Program-made: the position numbers and the translations under genes | Origin: Streptomyces sp. S.PB5 | GTDB lineage: Bacteria; Actinomycetota; Actinomycetes; Streptomycetales; Streptomycetaceae | Direction: 5' to 3' | DNA length: 64,000 bases | Assembly (NCBI RefSeq): GCF_030403745.1 | Contig: NZ_JAQMWP010000014.1 | Coordinates: 1 to 64,000 of the forward strand | The notes under the pieces: model-generated | Seen by the model: only the letters and a program-made list of their open reading frames with translations | Database searches by the model: none | What the model was told of the DNA's origin: nothing | Part shown: in pieces, positions 20,345 through 29,220 of the stretch | How positions within the stretch are numbered: the stretch's first letter is position 1 | Layout of the letters: each line of letters starts with the position of its first letter

Positions 20345-23323
20345 ATGCCACCTCGCCTGATGTTTCAGCTGCTCGGCGCATTGAAGGTCTGCGCCGACGA
20401 CCGGCAGCTGCCGATCCGCAGCGCACGCCAGCGCACAGTGCTCGTGATGCTCCTGCTCGCCCCCGGCCGGGTGGTCTCCGTCGACTCGCTGGCGGAGACC
20501 GTCTGGGACGGTGCCCCGCCGGCGACCGCGCGCAACCAGATCGCCATCTGCATCGCGGCGCTCAGGAAGACACTGCGCGAGGAAGCGGGCGTGGACGGCC
20601 TCATCGAGACCGCCCCGCCCGGCTACGTCCTGCATCCCGGGCACCACCGCATCGACCTGCTCGAGATGGAGGAGCTGGTCGCCCGCGCACGGCGGGCCGC
20701 GGAGGACGGCGAACACGCCGCCGCCGCCGAGCACTTCGAGCAGGCCCTCGCCCTGTGGCGCGGGCCCGTGCTCGACGGCATGACAGGGGAGGGGATCGAC
20801 AGCACCGTCGCACGGCTCAGCGAACTGCGCCTCGACATCGCCGAGGAGTTCGCGGCCCAGCAGTTGCACCTCGCGGGCTATCGGAGGGTGATCGCCGACC
20901 TCGCGCCGCTCGTGGCCGAGCATCCGCTCCGTGAGGAGGCGCGGGCCCTGCTCATGCGGGCCTACCACCTCTCGGGGCGGCGGGCCGACGCCCTGGAGTG
21001 CTTCCGCGAGGGGCGGCGGATCCTGATCGACGAGCTCGGGATCGAGCCCGGCGGGAAACTGCAGGCACTGCACGGCGAAGTGCTCGCCGGATCCCCGGTT
21101 CAGGCGCGGACACCGCGTACCGAGCAGAAACAGGTGCCGCGTCAACTGCCGCGCCCTGCCGAGCGGTTCGTCGGCCGGTTGCCGGAGCTGAGGCAGCTCG
21201 ACGGCCTCCTCGAGACCACCGGACCGCCCCTTGCGGTGCTCTGCGGCGTCGCGGGCGTAGGCAAGAGCGCGCTCGCCGTGCACTGGTCCGTCAAAGCGGC
21301 GGAACGTTTCTCCGATGGGCAGCTCTTCATCGACATGGCGGGCTTCCGCGAGCGTGGCGCGCCGGTGACCCCGCTCGCCGCGCTCGACCAGGCGCTGCGC
21401 GGACTCGGTCTGCCCGGCGTCGCGATCCCCGCCGAACTCCACGAGCGGGCCGCGCTCTACCGCAGCACCCTCGACGGCCGCCGGGTCCTGATCGTCCTCG
21501 ACAACGTCGCCTCGCCCGACCAGGTCCGTCCGCTGCTGCCCGGCTCGGGCTCCAGCCGGGTGCTGATCACCAGTCGCGATCCGCTGTCCGCGCTGGTCGG
21601 TGAGTACGGTGCGCGGCGCATCGCGCTCAGCCGGATGACCGAGCGGGAGGCTCACGAGCTCCTGGTCAGCGTGATCGGCGCCGAACGCGTCGAGGCCGAA
21701 CCCGAGTCCGCCCGCCGGCTCGCCGACCTCTGCGACCGGCTGCCGCTCGCGCTGCGTATCGTCGCCACCCGGCTGATCTCCGACTGGCGGGGCTCCCTGC
21801 GCCAGCTGGCGAGCCGGATGGAGGACCGGCGCGGCCGGCTCGACCTGCTCAGCCCCGACGAGGGCGGGCTCCGCTCCGGCGTCTGGCTCAGCTACCGGGA
21901 ACTGTCGGTCAAGGCGGCCCGGCTCTACCGGCTCCTCGGCCAGCTCGCCGTACCCGACTTCCCGGCGTGGATCGGGGCCGCCGCTCTCGGCGTGGAACTG
22001 AGCGAGGCCGAGGGCCTGCTGCGGCAGCTGGTCGGCGCGCAGCTCCTGGAGTTCAGCTCGGTACCGGAGCACACCGAGCCCCGCTTCCGCTTCCAGGACC
22101 TGCTGCGCCTGTATGCCTGGGAACGCTCCCAGGTCGAGGACCCCGAGCCGGTGCGCAGGGCGAGCCTGAAGCGGGTGCTTTCAGCGATGCTCGGGCTCGC
22201 GGATGAGGCGCATCGGCAGTTGTACGGCCCGGACGAGGCCCTCCCCGACGACCTCGACCGCACCCTGTGCGTACCGGCCGACACGGCCACGGAGCTGCTC
22301 GTCAATCCTGTCGACTGGATGGAATCGGAGCGCGAGTCCGCGTCGGCACTGATCCGGCAGGCGGCCGAGGGCGGTTTCGCCGCGTACGCCTGGGCCTTGA
22401 CGGTTCGTCTGGTACCGCTCTTCGAAACCCGCAGCTACCTCGCGGACTGGCAGCGCAACGCCGAACTGGCCCTCGACTGCGCACGGGCGGCCGGTGATCT
22501 GCTGGGGGCCGGCACCATGCTCAGCAGCCTCGGAACCATCGGCATCTACCAGCGCCGGTATGCCGAGGCGCAGCGCCTGATCGGCGAGGCCGCGCAACTC
22601 CATGAGCGGTCCGGCTTCGTACAGGGACAGGCCATCACCCTGCGCAACCTCGCGGTGTGCGTGCGTTTCACCGGGGATCTGGAAGCCGCGGCGAAATACT
22701 GCACCGCCTCTTTGGAACTGTTCCGAACCGCCGGCGACCCGGTGGGACTTTCCTACGCCCTTGGCCTGCTCGCGCAGATCGAGCTGGATTCCGGATATCC
22801 GGAGCGTGCTGTTCAGCTCAGTAACCAGGCGATCGAGGCCAGTTATCAGGCGGGTTCCATCCGCAGCCGGACGCAGAATTTCTACCGTCTCGCCGAATCT
22901 CTGATCGGCGCCGATCGGTTGGACGAGGCGGAGCAGGTCTGTCAGGACGTGATCAGCCTCAGCCGGGGCCAGGGCGACAAAGTGGGTGAGACCTACGGCC
23001 TGTGCGCCCTCGGCGAGACCCACTGGCGGCAGGGCAGGACGAACCAGGCGCGTGCGGTTCTCGCGAGAGCCCTGCGGGCCACCGAGCTGATCGGGGACCG
23101 CTTCCTGCGCGCCCGCGTCGACACCAGCCTGGCCTGTATCGAGGCGCTCTGCGGCGCGGACTCCGCGCTGGGGCGGCTGGACCGGGCGCGGGAGGAGTTC
23201 CAGGCTCTCGACGCCGTCGTCTGGGAGCGCCGCACCAGGCGTCTGCGCACGGCCATCGACCATGGTCTGGACGGTTCCGCGGCGGACGCCACCCTCCTGG
23301 CACACCTCCTCAAGGGCCCCTGA
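20345..23323 (+). CDS. AfsR-type SARP regulator (HTH-BTAD-NB-ARC-TPR)
   Basis: About 992 aa. An OmpR-like winged helix at the N-terminus (FQLLGALKVCADDRQL) is followed by the bacterial transcriptional activator domain to ~245, an NTPase domain with P-loop GVAGVGKSA (~300), VLIVLDNV and RLPLALRI, and a C-terminal helical TPR-like region (~680-960). This is the full AfsR layout of Streptomyces antibiotic regulatory proteins, which activate cluster promoters. ATG 20345 was chosen as it sits behind GGGGAGG at a usual distance and matches where the HTH domain begins; the frame is open to 20255 with other starts. No in-frame TTA codon was noticed. It is the probable pathway activator of the NRPS genes. 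Confidence 0.88.
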   Translation: MPPRLMFQLLGALKVCADDRQLPIRSARQRTVLVMLLLAPGRVVSVDSLAETVWDGAPPATARNQIAICIAALRKTLREEAGVDGLIETAPPGYVLHPGHHRIDLLEMEELVARARRAAEDGEHAAAAEHFEQALALWRGPVLDGMTGEGIDSTVARLSELRLDIAEEFAAQQLHLAGYRRVIADLAPLVAEHPLREEARALLMRAYHLSGRRADALECFREGRRILIDELGIEPGGKLQALHGEVLAGSPVQARTPRTEQKQVPRQLPRPAERFVGRLPELRQLDGLLETTGPPLAVLCGVAGVGKSALAVHWSVKAAERFSDGQLFIDMAGFRERGAPVTPLAALDQALRGLGLPGVAIPAELHERAALYRSTLDGRRVLIVLDNVASPDQVRPLLPGSGSSRVLITSRDPLSALVGEYGARRIALSRMTEREAHELLVSVIGAERVEAEPESARRLADLCDRLPLALRIVATRLISDWRGSLRQLASRMEDRRGRLDLLSPDEGGLRSGVWLSYRELSVKAARLYRLLGQLAVPDFPAWIGAAALGVELSEAEGLLRQLVGAQLLEFSSVPEHTEPRFRFQDLLRLYAWERSQVEDPEPVRRASLKRVLSAMLGLADEAHRQLYGPDEALPDDLDRTLCVPADTATELLVNPVDWMESERESASALIRQAAEGGFAAYAWALTVRLVPLFETRSYLADWQRNAELALDCARAAGDLLGAGTMLSSLGTIGIYQRRYAEAQRLIGEAAQLHERSGFVQGQAITLRNLAVCVRFTGDLEAAAKYCTASLELFRTAGDPVGLSYALGLLAQIELDSGYPERAVQLSNQAIEASYQAGSIRSRTQNFYRLAESLIGADRLDEAEQVCQDVISLSRGQGDKVGETYGLCALGETHWRQGRTNQARAVLARALRATELIGDRFLRARVDTSLACIEALCGADSALGRLDRAREEFQALDAVVWERRTRRLRTAIDHGLDGSAADATLLAHLLKGP

Positions 23324-23695
23324 CCCGCAAGGCGCGGCCCGAATGTGCGCTCGGTCTCAGCGCCATGCCGTAAGCCCGGCGTGTCGTTGAGACTCGGGCA
23401 ACACTTGCCGAGCGCCACACGGATTCGCCAACGGCGTCCGCCGAGCGGTGCGGCCGGTCGGCTTTCGCGGCGTCGCGGGTCGCGGCCGGGTTCGGCTCGG
23501 CGCGCCGGGGTCATGGCGGCCCGCGCCGCCCTGACCGGCTCGCGCAGCGGTGTGGAGCTTCGGCCCGGCCGGCCGGTCACGGACCATCCGGTCTGGCGCG
23601 GTCCGGATGGCTGCACCACTCGGCGGGACGCCACCCGCGCCGAGGGGGACCCGGCCGGACCGTGCCGCCGGGTCCCCCGCTCGACCGACGATGAA
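23324..23695. other. Intergenic region between convergent genes
   Basis: About 370 bases between the SARP gene on + and the small secreted-peptide gene on -. Apart from the hairpin at 23644-23678 I see no feature; open frames here lack ribosome binding sites and recognisable content. Confidence 0.5.
23644..23678 (-). terminator. Hairpin terminator of the secreted-peptide gene
   Basis: An 11-bp perfect stem (23644-23654 with 23668-23678) and a 13-nt loop, 17 nt past the stop codon of the minus-strand small gene. It may also stop read-through from the SARP gene. Confidence 0.6.
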
Positions 23696-23920
23696 TCAGT
23701 TCCAGGGGAGGTCGCCGTCGAGCGTGTCCTCCGCGAGGTCACCGACCTCGGCGACGCGATCGAGCGCAAAGCTCAGCGGTCTTTCGATCCCGGCCCCGCT
23801 GACCTCCGCACTCTGCAGACCCCCGTTGTCCTCCGCGTGAGCCGTACCGGCCAGCAGCAGCGTGTGCAGGGCGGCGGTGGCGATGAAGGCGCCTGCTGCG
23901 AGTTTGTGGGACTTGCGCAT
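23696..23920 (-). CDS. Small secreted peptide (signal peptide, 45-aa acidic mature part)
   Basis: 74 aa. Residues 1-29 form a classic Sec signal peptide: MRKSHK, a hydrophobic core and an AHA cleavage site. The mature 45 residues are acidic (EDNGG at the N-terminus, GDLPWN at the C-terminus) and contain no cysteine. GAGGAAA about 6 nt before the ATG supports translation, and a hairpin follows the stop. I do not recognise a family. It lies between two AfsR-type regulators and is the only minus-strand gene in the cluster; the upstream region is shared with the second regulator. Confidence 0.7.
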   Translation of the reverse strand: MRKSHKLAAGAFIATAALHTLLLAGTAHAEDNGGLQSAEVSGAGIERPLSFALDRVAEVGDLAEDTLDGDLPWN

Positions 23921-24173
23921 CGTCAGTTTCCTCTGTTTGCGGGTACCTGCTTGCTTTCTCGAGGCAGACATTAGTGATCTGCGTTGTCGCCTCAATTTCT
24001 CCTCTCTTTCGCCTCCGAATGGCGACGCGAAATCTGACCGAAAGCCCCCTTCCGTACGGTCCATGACGACCATCGGCCGCTTGCTGAGCGGCTGCGTCAT
24101 CCCGACCAGATGCGCGCGAACCGTGCGCCGGAAACGGACGATCGCTGTGATTGCTTGGACAACCACCGCCGAC

Positions 24174-25988
24174 ATGGCGGCAGGTGTACCCGCGCACCCC
24201 CGCACTCCCTCGCGTGAGGTGCCGACCCTGCAGTTCCGCCTGCTCGGCCCGGTCTCGGCGCAACGGCACGGCGAGCGGCTGCCGTTGTCCGGGACGAAGA
24301 TCCACACAGTGCTCGCCGCCCTGCTGCTCGCAGGCGGCCGCACGGTCTCCGACGACCGCCTGAGCGACATGCTCTGGGGCGACACCCCGCCCTCCACGCA
24401 CAGCGCGCAGATCTACACATACGTCTCCCGGTTGCGCAAGCACTTCGGCGGTGCGGCCGAGATCCTGCGGCAGGGCCCCGGCTATGTGCTGCACGCCGAG
24501 GCCGGGCAGACCGACCTCTTCACCTTCGAGTGGCTGCGGCGCAAGGGGCAGCAGGCCCTCGCGGAAGGCCGCCACCCGCAGGCGGCCCAACTGCTCGCGG
24601 ACGCGCTCGCCTGCTTCACGGGCGACCCGCTGGACAACACCACCGAGCACCTCCTGCAGGCGGAACGCCCCCGCCTGGAGTCCCTGCGCACCGAGGTGCT
24701 CGAGCAGCGCATCGAAGCCGATCTCGCCTGCGGCCGCCATCGCACCCTGATCGCCGAACTGACCGCCCTGGTCGCCCGGTTCCCGATGGCCGAGCCACTG
24801 CGGGCGTACCTCATCACCGCGCTCTACCGCTCCTCCCACCAGGCCGAGGCCGTCCGGGTCTACGAGGAGGGCCGCCGGGTCCTCGACGAGCAGCTCGGTG
24901 TCGCACCCGGGCCGCAACTGAGCGAGGCGTATCTGACCATGCTGCGCGGCGAGCCCTTGCCGGTGCACGACAGACGGCCGGCGCTCCTGCCGCCCCGCGT
25001 CGGCTCGTTCACGGGACGCGCGGCCCAACTGTCCCGGCTGAGGCTGCTGTTGAGCGGCGCCGGTCAGGGCCGTCGCACCGTGCAGATCACCGGAATGTCC
25101 GGCAGCGGCAAATCGGCGCTCGCCGCCGAGGTGGCGCATGATCTCGCCGACGGCTTTCCCGACGGCGTGCTGCACGCCGTCCTGCAGGACGGGCAGGGCG
25201 CGCCCCGGCCGCTGACGGAGGTCGTCTCCGAACTCCTCCTCGACCTGGGCGACCAGAGCGCCTGGGGCGGTTCGGACCTCACGGAGCTCATCCGGCGCTA
25301 CCGGGCCCGTACCGCACATGGCCGGCTGCTCGTCGTCCTCGACGGCGCGGGCTCGGACTCCAGGATCGCTCCTCTGCTGCCCGCCGACCCGGCCGCCGCC
25401 GCCCTGATCACCAGCCGGACCCGACTCGCCTCGGTGCCCGCCGTGCACACGGTGGCGCTGGGACCGATGTCCGACGAGGAAGGCCTCACCCTGCTGTCCG
25501 CGCTCGTCGGCCCGGCCCGGGTGGCGGCGGAGCCCGCCGCGGCCCGCGACGTGGTGCGCTACTGTGCGGGGCTTCCGCTGGCGCTGCGTATCGCCGGCGC
25601 CAGGCTCCTCGCTCACCCCCACTGGTCCCTCGACCGGATGTCGGCGCTCCTGCGCGAGCCGGCCGGCCGCCTGCAGGCGCTCTCGTACGGCGATGCCGAC
25701 CTGCGACGCGTGCTGGGGCAGCCGCTGAACCAGCTGTGCCAGGCCACCAGGACCGCGCTGCCGTGGCTGGCCCGGCTGGGCCTCGGCCCGTTCACGGCCC
25801 GCCTCCTCGCGGATTCGACGGGCCTCGCCGAGACCCAGGCCCAGCGCGTTCTCGAGGAACTCGCCGACGCGGCCCTGCTCGACGCGGAGCCCTCGGCGGG
25901 CGAGGGCGTCCACCGGTACCGGTTCCATCCCCTGGTGCTGCTGCTCGCCGAATCCCTTCCATGCGACCGCCGATACGGACAGGGCTGA
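24174..25988 (+). CDS. SARP-family regulator with NB-ARC domain, lacking TPR
   Basis: About 604 aa from the chosen ATG. A winged-helix domain (QFRLLGPVSAQRHG, DMLWGDTPPS, YVSRLRKHFG) is followed by the activator domain to ~260 and an NTPase-like region with P-loop GMSGSGKSAL (~307), LLVVLDGAG and GLPLALRIAGARLL. The protein ends there, without the TPR region of AfsR and of the neighbouring regulator. The start is uncertain: ATG 24174 and GTG 24219 both precede the HTH domain and neither has a good ribosome binding site; ATG 24063 would add an unlikely basic extension. Probably a second regulator of the NRPS cluster, divergent from the secreted-peptide gene. Confidence 0.82.
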   Translation: MAAGVPAHPRTPSREVPTLQFRLLGPVSAQRHGERLPLSGTKIHTVLAALLLAGGRTVSDDRLSDMLWGDTPPSTHSAQIYTYVSRLRKHFGGAAEILRQGPGYVLHAEAGQTDLFTFEWLRRKGQQALAEGRHPQAAQLLADALACFTGDPLDNTTEHLLQAERPRLESLRTEVLEQRIEADLACGRHRTLIAELTALVARFPMAEPLRAYLITALYRSSHQAEAVRVYEEGRRVLDEQLGVAPGPQLSEAYLTMLRGEPLPVHDRRPALLPPRVGSFTGRAAQLSRLRLLLSGAGQGRRTVQITGMSGSGKSALAAEVAHDLADGFPDGVLHAVLQDGQGAPRPLTEVVSELLLDLGDQSAWGGSDLTELIRRYRARTAHGRLLVVLDGAGSDSRIAPLLPADPAAAALITSRTRLASVPAVHTVALGPMSDEEGLTLLSALVGPARVAAEPAAARDVVRYCAGLPLALRIAGARLLAHPHWSLDRMSALLREPAGRLQALSYGDADLRRVLGQPLNQLCQATRTALPWLARLGLGPFTARLLADSTGLAETQAQRVLEELADAALLDAEPSAGEGVHRYRFHPLVLLLAESLPCDRRYGQG

Positions 25989-26008
25989 CGTGCTGGATCG
26001 GCAACCCG

Positions 26009-26644
26009 TCAGACACCCGTCACCGCCCCGCACGCCTCCGCGCACCCCCGCACCGCTCGCGTGACGACCCCGCCCAGGGTGATCAGCGGGGCGTTGCCCT
26101 CGGCGACCAGGGCTTCGTACGTCTCCTCCGTGCCGGCGCGTTCGCCGAGGGCGAGCCGGTGGTCGCGCAGCGGTCCGGCGCTCTCGGGGAGGGCCGGGAA
26201 CGGCTCGCCGGCCGGGTCGGCGAAGGTGAGCTCGGGACGGGCCGCGAGGGGGCGGGTGTCCGGGAGGGCGACCAGCCGGGGCTCCTCGACGACGGCCGTG
26301 CACCGGTAGCGGCCCGCGTCCGGCAGCGGCAGCCGGACGAGCGCGACGTCCACGTCCCCGTCCGCCGGCCCCGCGATGGGGTCCTCCCAGCTCACCTGGC
26401 GCACCCGCAGCACCGCGTCCGGGTGCGCGGCCGTGAAACGGGACCGGACGGCGGGCAGCAGCCGCCCGCGCCCCGGGCTGGTGCTCATCCCCACGACCAG
26501 CGTGCTGCGCTGCGCCGACGGGGCCGCCGCGCTCTCAGCCCATGTGTCCACCACCCGCCGGGCATGCGGCGACAGTGCCCTGCCTGCCTGCCTGCCTGCC
26601 TCCGCGAGCGCCACGCCGTGCCGGTCACGCCGGAACAGCTCCAC
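26009..26644 (-). pseudogene. Decayed LysR-family regulator
   Basis: The translation matches the intact LysR protein encoded at 35279-36178 from residue ~50 on (ELFRRDRHGV, STLVVGMSTSPGRG, RFTAAHPDAVLRVRQVSWED, ALPESAGPLRDH, NAPLITLGGVVTRAVRG). The whole N-terminal helix-turn-helix is missing: similarity stops abruptly near 26642. In-frame deletions remove parts of the effector domain that in the intact gene include GRAVRVGAEI and GLGICLVAAG, and the C-terminus is replaced. A (CCTG)5 run at 26579-26598 lies inside. Without its DNA-binding domain it cannot act as a normal LysR regulator. It marks the right edge of the NRPS cluster. Confidence 0.88.
26579..26598. repeat. (CCTG)5 tetranucleotide repeat
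   Basis: Five perfect copies of CCTG inside the decayed LysR gene. The matching place in the intact copy has no such run, so it expanded after duplication, consistent with relaxed selection. Confidence 0.85.
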
Positions 26645-26800
26645 CCGGGGCCGAGGTCAAGGCCCGTCTGTCGCAGGGGAGTTCGCCTGACCGAACAGGG
26701 TGCAGCTCTTCCGAAGGGAAGGTCAATGACTCGGCGTCAGCTTCTGCCGGCATGATCGCCGGCCATGGGCGATGTCTTTGTGCAGGCTGGTCCCATCGAG

Positions 26801-26840
26801 AACGTCGTCGGCCCCGCCTGTTGGCGGGGCCGACGACGTT
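26801..26840. terminator. Perfect 18-bp hairpin without an obvious gene
   Basis: An 18-bp perfect inverted repeat (26801-26818 with 26823-26840) with a TGTT loop. It looks like a strong terminator, but the nearest upstream intact + gene ends over 800 bases away. A 9-codon open frame at 26726-26755 with GGGAAGG before its ATG precedes it. It insulates the helicase gene from upstream transcription or is left over from a deleted gene. Confidence 0.6.
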
Positions 26841-26889
26841 TCGGGACCCGCGGGGGAGAATTGGGGCCGGTGCGAGAGGGGCGGGGCGC

Positions 26890-29082
26890 GTGGGGCGTGA
26901 GGAGCGGGACGTCGTCGCGAGGGGAGCGCGGCTGTACGAGGCTGCGCAGGCCGTGGTCGGGGATCACGGCAGGGCCGTCGAGGCGGTACGGGCGGCGCTG
27001 AAGCCGATCATGGACGCCGAGGTGAAGCGGGAGCTCGACGCCATCCCGATCGCCCGGCTGCGGGACGTCACCGAGGGGCGGCTGCAGCTGGGGGCCGTCG
27101 AGAAGAGCGGCCTTAACACGGTCGGACGGGTGCTCGAAGCGGGCTCCTACCGGCTCCTTCAGATCCCGGGCGTGGGCAAGCGGACCGTCGACCACATCCT
27201 CGGCGCGGCCGGCCGGCTCTCCGAGGCGGCGTACGAGACGGTGGCCGTCCATATCGACGTGGACCGGCCGGAGCCCCGTACGACCTCGCTGGTCATGGCC
27301 CTGCATGTGCTGGTGGAGGCGGGGCCGGAGGCCCGGCGGGCGGTGGATCGGGCCGTCGTCCTGGCGGAGCGGCTCGGTCCGTTGCTGGATGAGGCCCGGC
27401 CCGTCACCGGGCGCCTGCGGATGCTGCTGGCGGGCGGGGAGAAGCGGGCCCGTGCGCTCTCGGCGGTCGCCGGGATCCGGGCGGCGGCGGACGAGGCGGA
27501 GCGGGCCGGTCTGCCAGGGTTGCTCGCCCAGGCCTCCGTGGATCTGCTGCGGGGGCCCTCGACCGACATCGCGGCCTGGGTGGACTTCGAGCTGCGGTCC
27601 GCCGAGTACTACAGCCTGCTCGCCGAGATCTCCGAGCGGCCGCCCGACACGGCCGCCGCCGAGGGCTTTCTGCCGGACGAGATCGCCGAGCGGGTGCGGG
27701 GCCAGCAGCTCGACGACTCGCTGCGGCGGGTGTCCCTGCGCGGGTACCAGGCGTTCGGCGCACGGTTCGTCCTGGCGCAGCGCAAGGTGATCCTCGGGGA
27801 CGAGATGGGGCTGGGCAAGACCATCCAGGCGATCGCCGTGCTGACCCACCTGGCCGCCGAGGGGCAGAGCCACTTCATGGTCGTGTGCCCGGCGGGTGTT
27901 CTCGTGAACTGGACGCGGGAGATCGAGGCGCGCAGCACGCTGCGCCCCTTCGTGCTGCACGGGCCCGACCGGCGCGAGGCGTTCGCCGACTGGAAGGGGC
28001 GCGGCGGGGTCGCGGTGACCACGTTCGACGCCCTGCGCGGTTTCCCGGTGCCGGGCGGCGGCGAGGTCGGACTGCTCGTCGTCGACGAGGCGCACGCCGT
28101 GAAGAACCCCAAGGCCAAGCGGTCCCAGACGGTCGCCCAGTGGGCGGAGCACTGCGAGCGCGCCCTGTTCATGACCGGAACCCCGATGGAGAACCGGGTC
28201 GGGGAGTTCCGCAACCTGGTCGGGATGCTCGACCGCGATCTCGGGGAGTCCCTGGGGGAGGGGAACGCGCCGGGCGGCTCGGTCGCCTTCCGCAAGGCCG
28301 TCGCCCCGGTCTATCTGCGCCGCAACCAGCAGGACGTACTGACGGAACTCCCCAGCCTCCAGCACACCGACGAGTGGGAGGAGCTCAGCGCCTCGGACGA
28401 GGATGCCTATCGCGACGCCGTGCGCGCCGGGAACTTCATGGCGATGCGCAGGGCCGCGTACGCACGCCCCGAGAAGTCGGCCAAGCTGGACCGGCTGCGG
28501 GAGATCGTCCGGGAGGCCGGCGAGAACGGGCAGAAGACGGTGGTCTTCTCGCTGTTCAAGGATGTGCTGGGGGCGGTGGAGGCGGCGCTCGCGGCAGAAG
28601 GCGAGAAGAGCACCGCCGACGGTGCGCGGGTGTTCGGCCCGCTGACCGGAAGCGTCCCGGCCGTGCGGCGGCAGCGGCTCGTCGACGACTTCGCCGCAGT
28701 CCCGGGACCGGCGGTGCTCCTGGCGCAGATCCAGGCGGCGGGCCTCGGCCTCAACATCCAGGCCGCCTCCGTCGTCGTCCTGTGCGAGCCCCAGATCAAG
28801 CCGACCCTCGAACACCAGGCGGTGGCCCGGGCCCACCGCATGGGGCAGGTCCGGCCGGTCAGTGTGCACCGCCTCCTCACCACCGGAGGAGTCGACGAAC
28901 GCCTGGTGAAGCTGCTGGAGAACAAGACCCGCCTGTTCGACGTGTACGCCCGCCGCAGCGCCGTCGCCGAGGCCACCCCGGACGCGGTCGACGTCTCGGA
29001 CATGGAGCTGGCCCGCCGGATCGTCGAGGAGGAACAGGCCCGGCTGGGCATGACGGACGGGGAGCGCGCGGCGCCCGGGTGA
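26890..29082 (+). CDS. SNF2-family DEAD/DEAH helicase with helix-hairpin-helix motif
   Basis: About 730 aa. The N-terminal third is helical and holds an HhH-like DNA-binding motif (LLQIPGVGKRTVDHIL, ~90). The SNF2 motor follows: Walker A DEMGLGKT (~303), DEAH box VVDEAHAVKN (~398), MTGTPMENR, and the C-terminal RecA lobe with GLGLNIQAAS and motif VI QAVARAHRMGQ (~643). Such proteins translocate on duplex DNA using ATP. GTG 26890 was chosen for its GAGAGGGGCGGGG leader and because upstream residues are low-complexity. It ends 138 bp before the EACC1-caspase operon on the same strand, so co-expression is possible. A role in the neighbouring conflict system is inference; similar solitary helicases are common in Streptomyces. 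Confidence 0.9.
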   Translation: MGREERDVVARGARLYEAAQAVVGDHGRAVEAVRAALKPIMDAEVKRELDAIPIARLRDVTEGRLQLGAVEKSGLNTVGRVLEAGSYRLLQIPGVGKRTVDHILGAAGRLSEAAYETVAVHIDVDRPEPRTTSLVMALHVLVEAGPEARRAVDRAVVLAERLGPLLDEARPVTGRLRMLLAGGEKRARALSAVAGIRAAADEAERAGLPGLLAQASVDLLRGPSTDIAAWVDFELRSAEYYSLLAEISERPPDTAAAEGFLPDEIAERVRGQQLDDSLRRVSLRGYQAFGARFVLAQRKVILGDEMGLGKTIQAIAVLTHLAAEGQSHFMVVCPAGVLVNWTREIEARSTLRPFVLHGPDRREAFADWKGRGGVAVTTFDALRGFPVPGGGEVGLLVVDEAHAVKNPKAKRSQTVAQWAEHCERALFMTGTPMENRVGEFRNLVGMLDRDLGESLGEGNAPGGSVAFRKAVAPVYLRRNQQDVLTELPSLQHTDEWEELSASDEDAYRDAVRAGNFMAMRRAAYARPEKSAKLDRLREIVREAGENGQKTVVFSLFKDVLGAVEAALAAEGEKSTADGARVFGPLTGSVPAVRRQRLVDDFAAVPGPAVLLAQIQAAGLGLNIQAASVVVLCEPQIKPTLEHQAVARAHRMGQVRPVSVHRLLTTGGVDERLVKLLENKTRLFDVYARRSAVAEATPDAVDVSDMELARRIVEEEQARLGMTDGERAAPG

Positions 29083-29220
29083 GGCGAGTTCCGCTTCCAC
29101 GCCCCGGCGGAGCTGCTTCCGTGCCCCCGGCAAAGCTGCCGCGACCCTTTCCGTCCTCCGGATGAGGCTTGCCCAAGTGGGTACGCTGATACGGGTGTTG
29201 GCTCGCGGGGGAGGCTGTGC

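Noticed and set aside
26009-26644. Short intact-looking minus-strand gene for a 211-aa protein
   Set aside because: Alignment by eye to the intact LysR at 35279-36178 shows loss of the helix-turn-helix and internal deletions, so it is a remnant.
26542-26889. Upstream extension of the SNF2 helicase to the first in-frame start
   Set aside because: The extra residues are low-complexity, overlap the LysR remnant and the hairpin, and lack helicase-family character.
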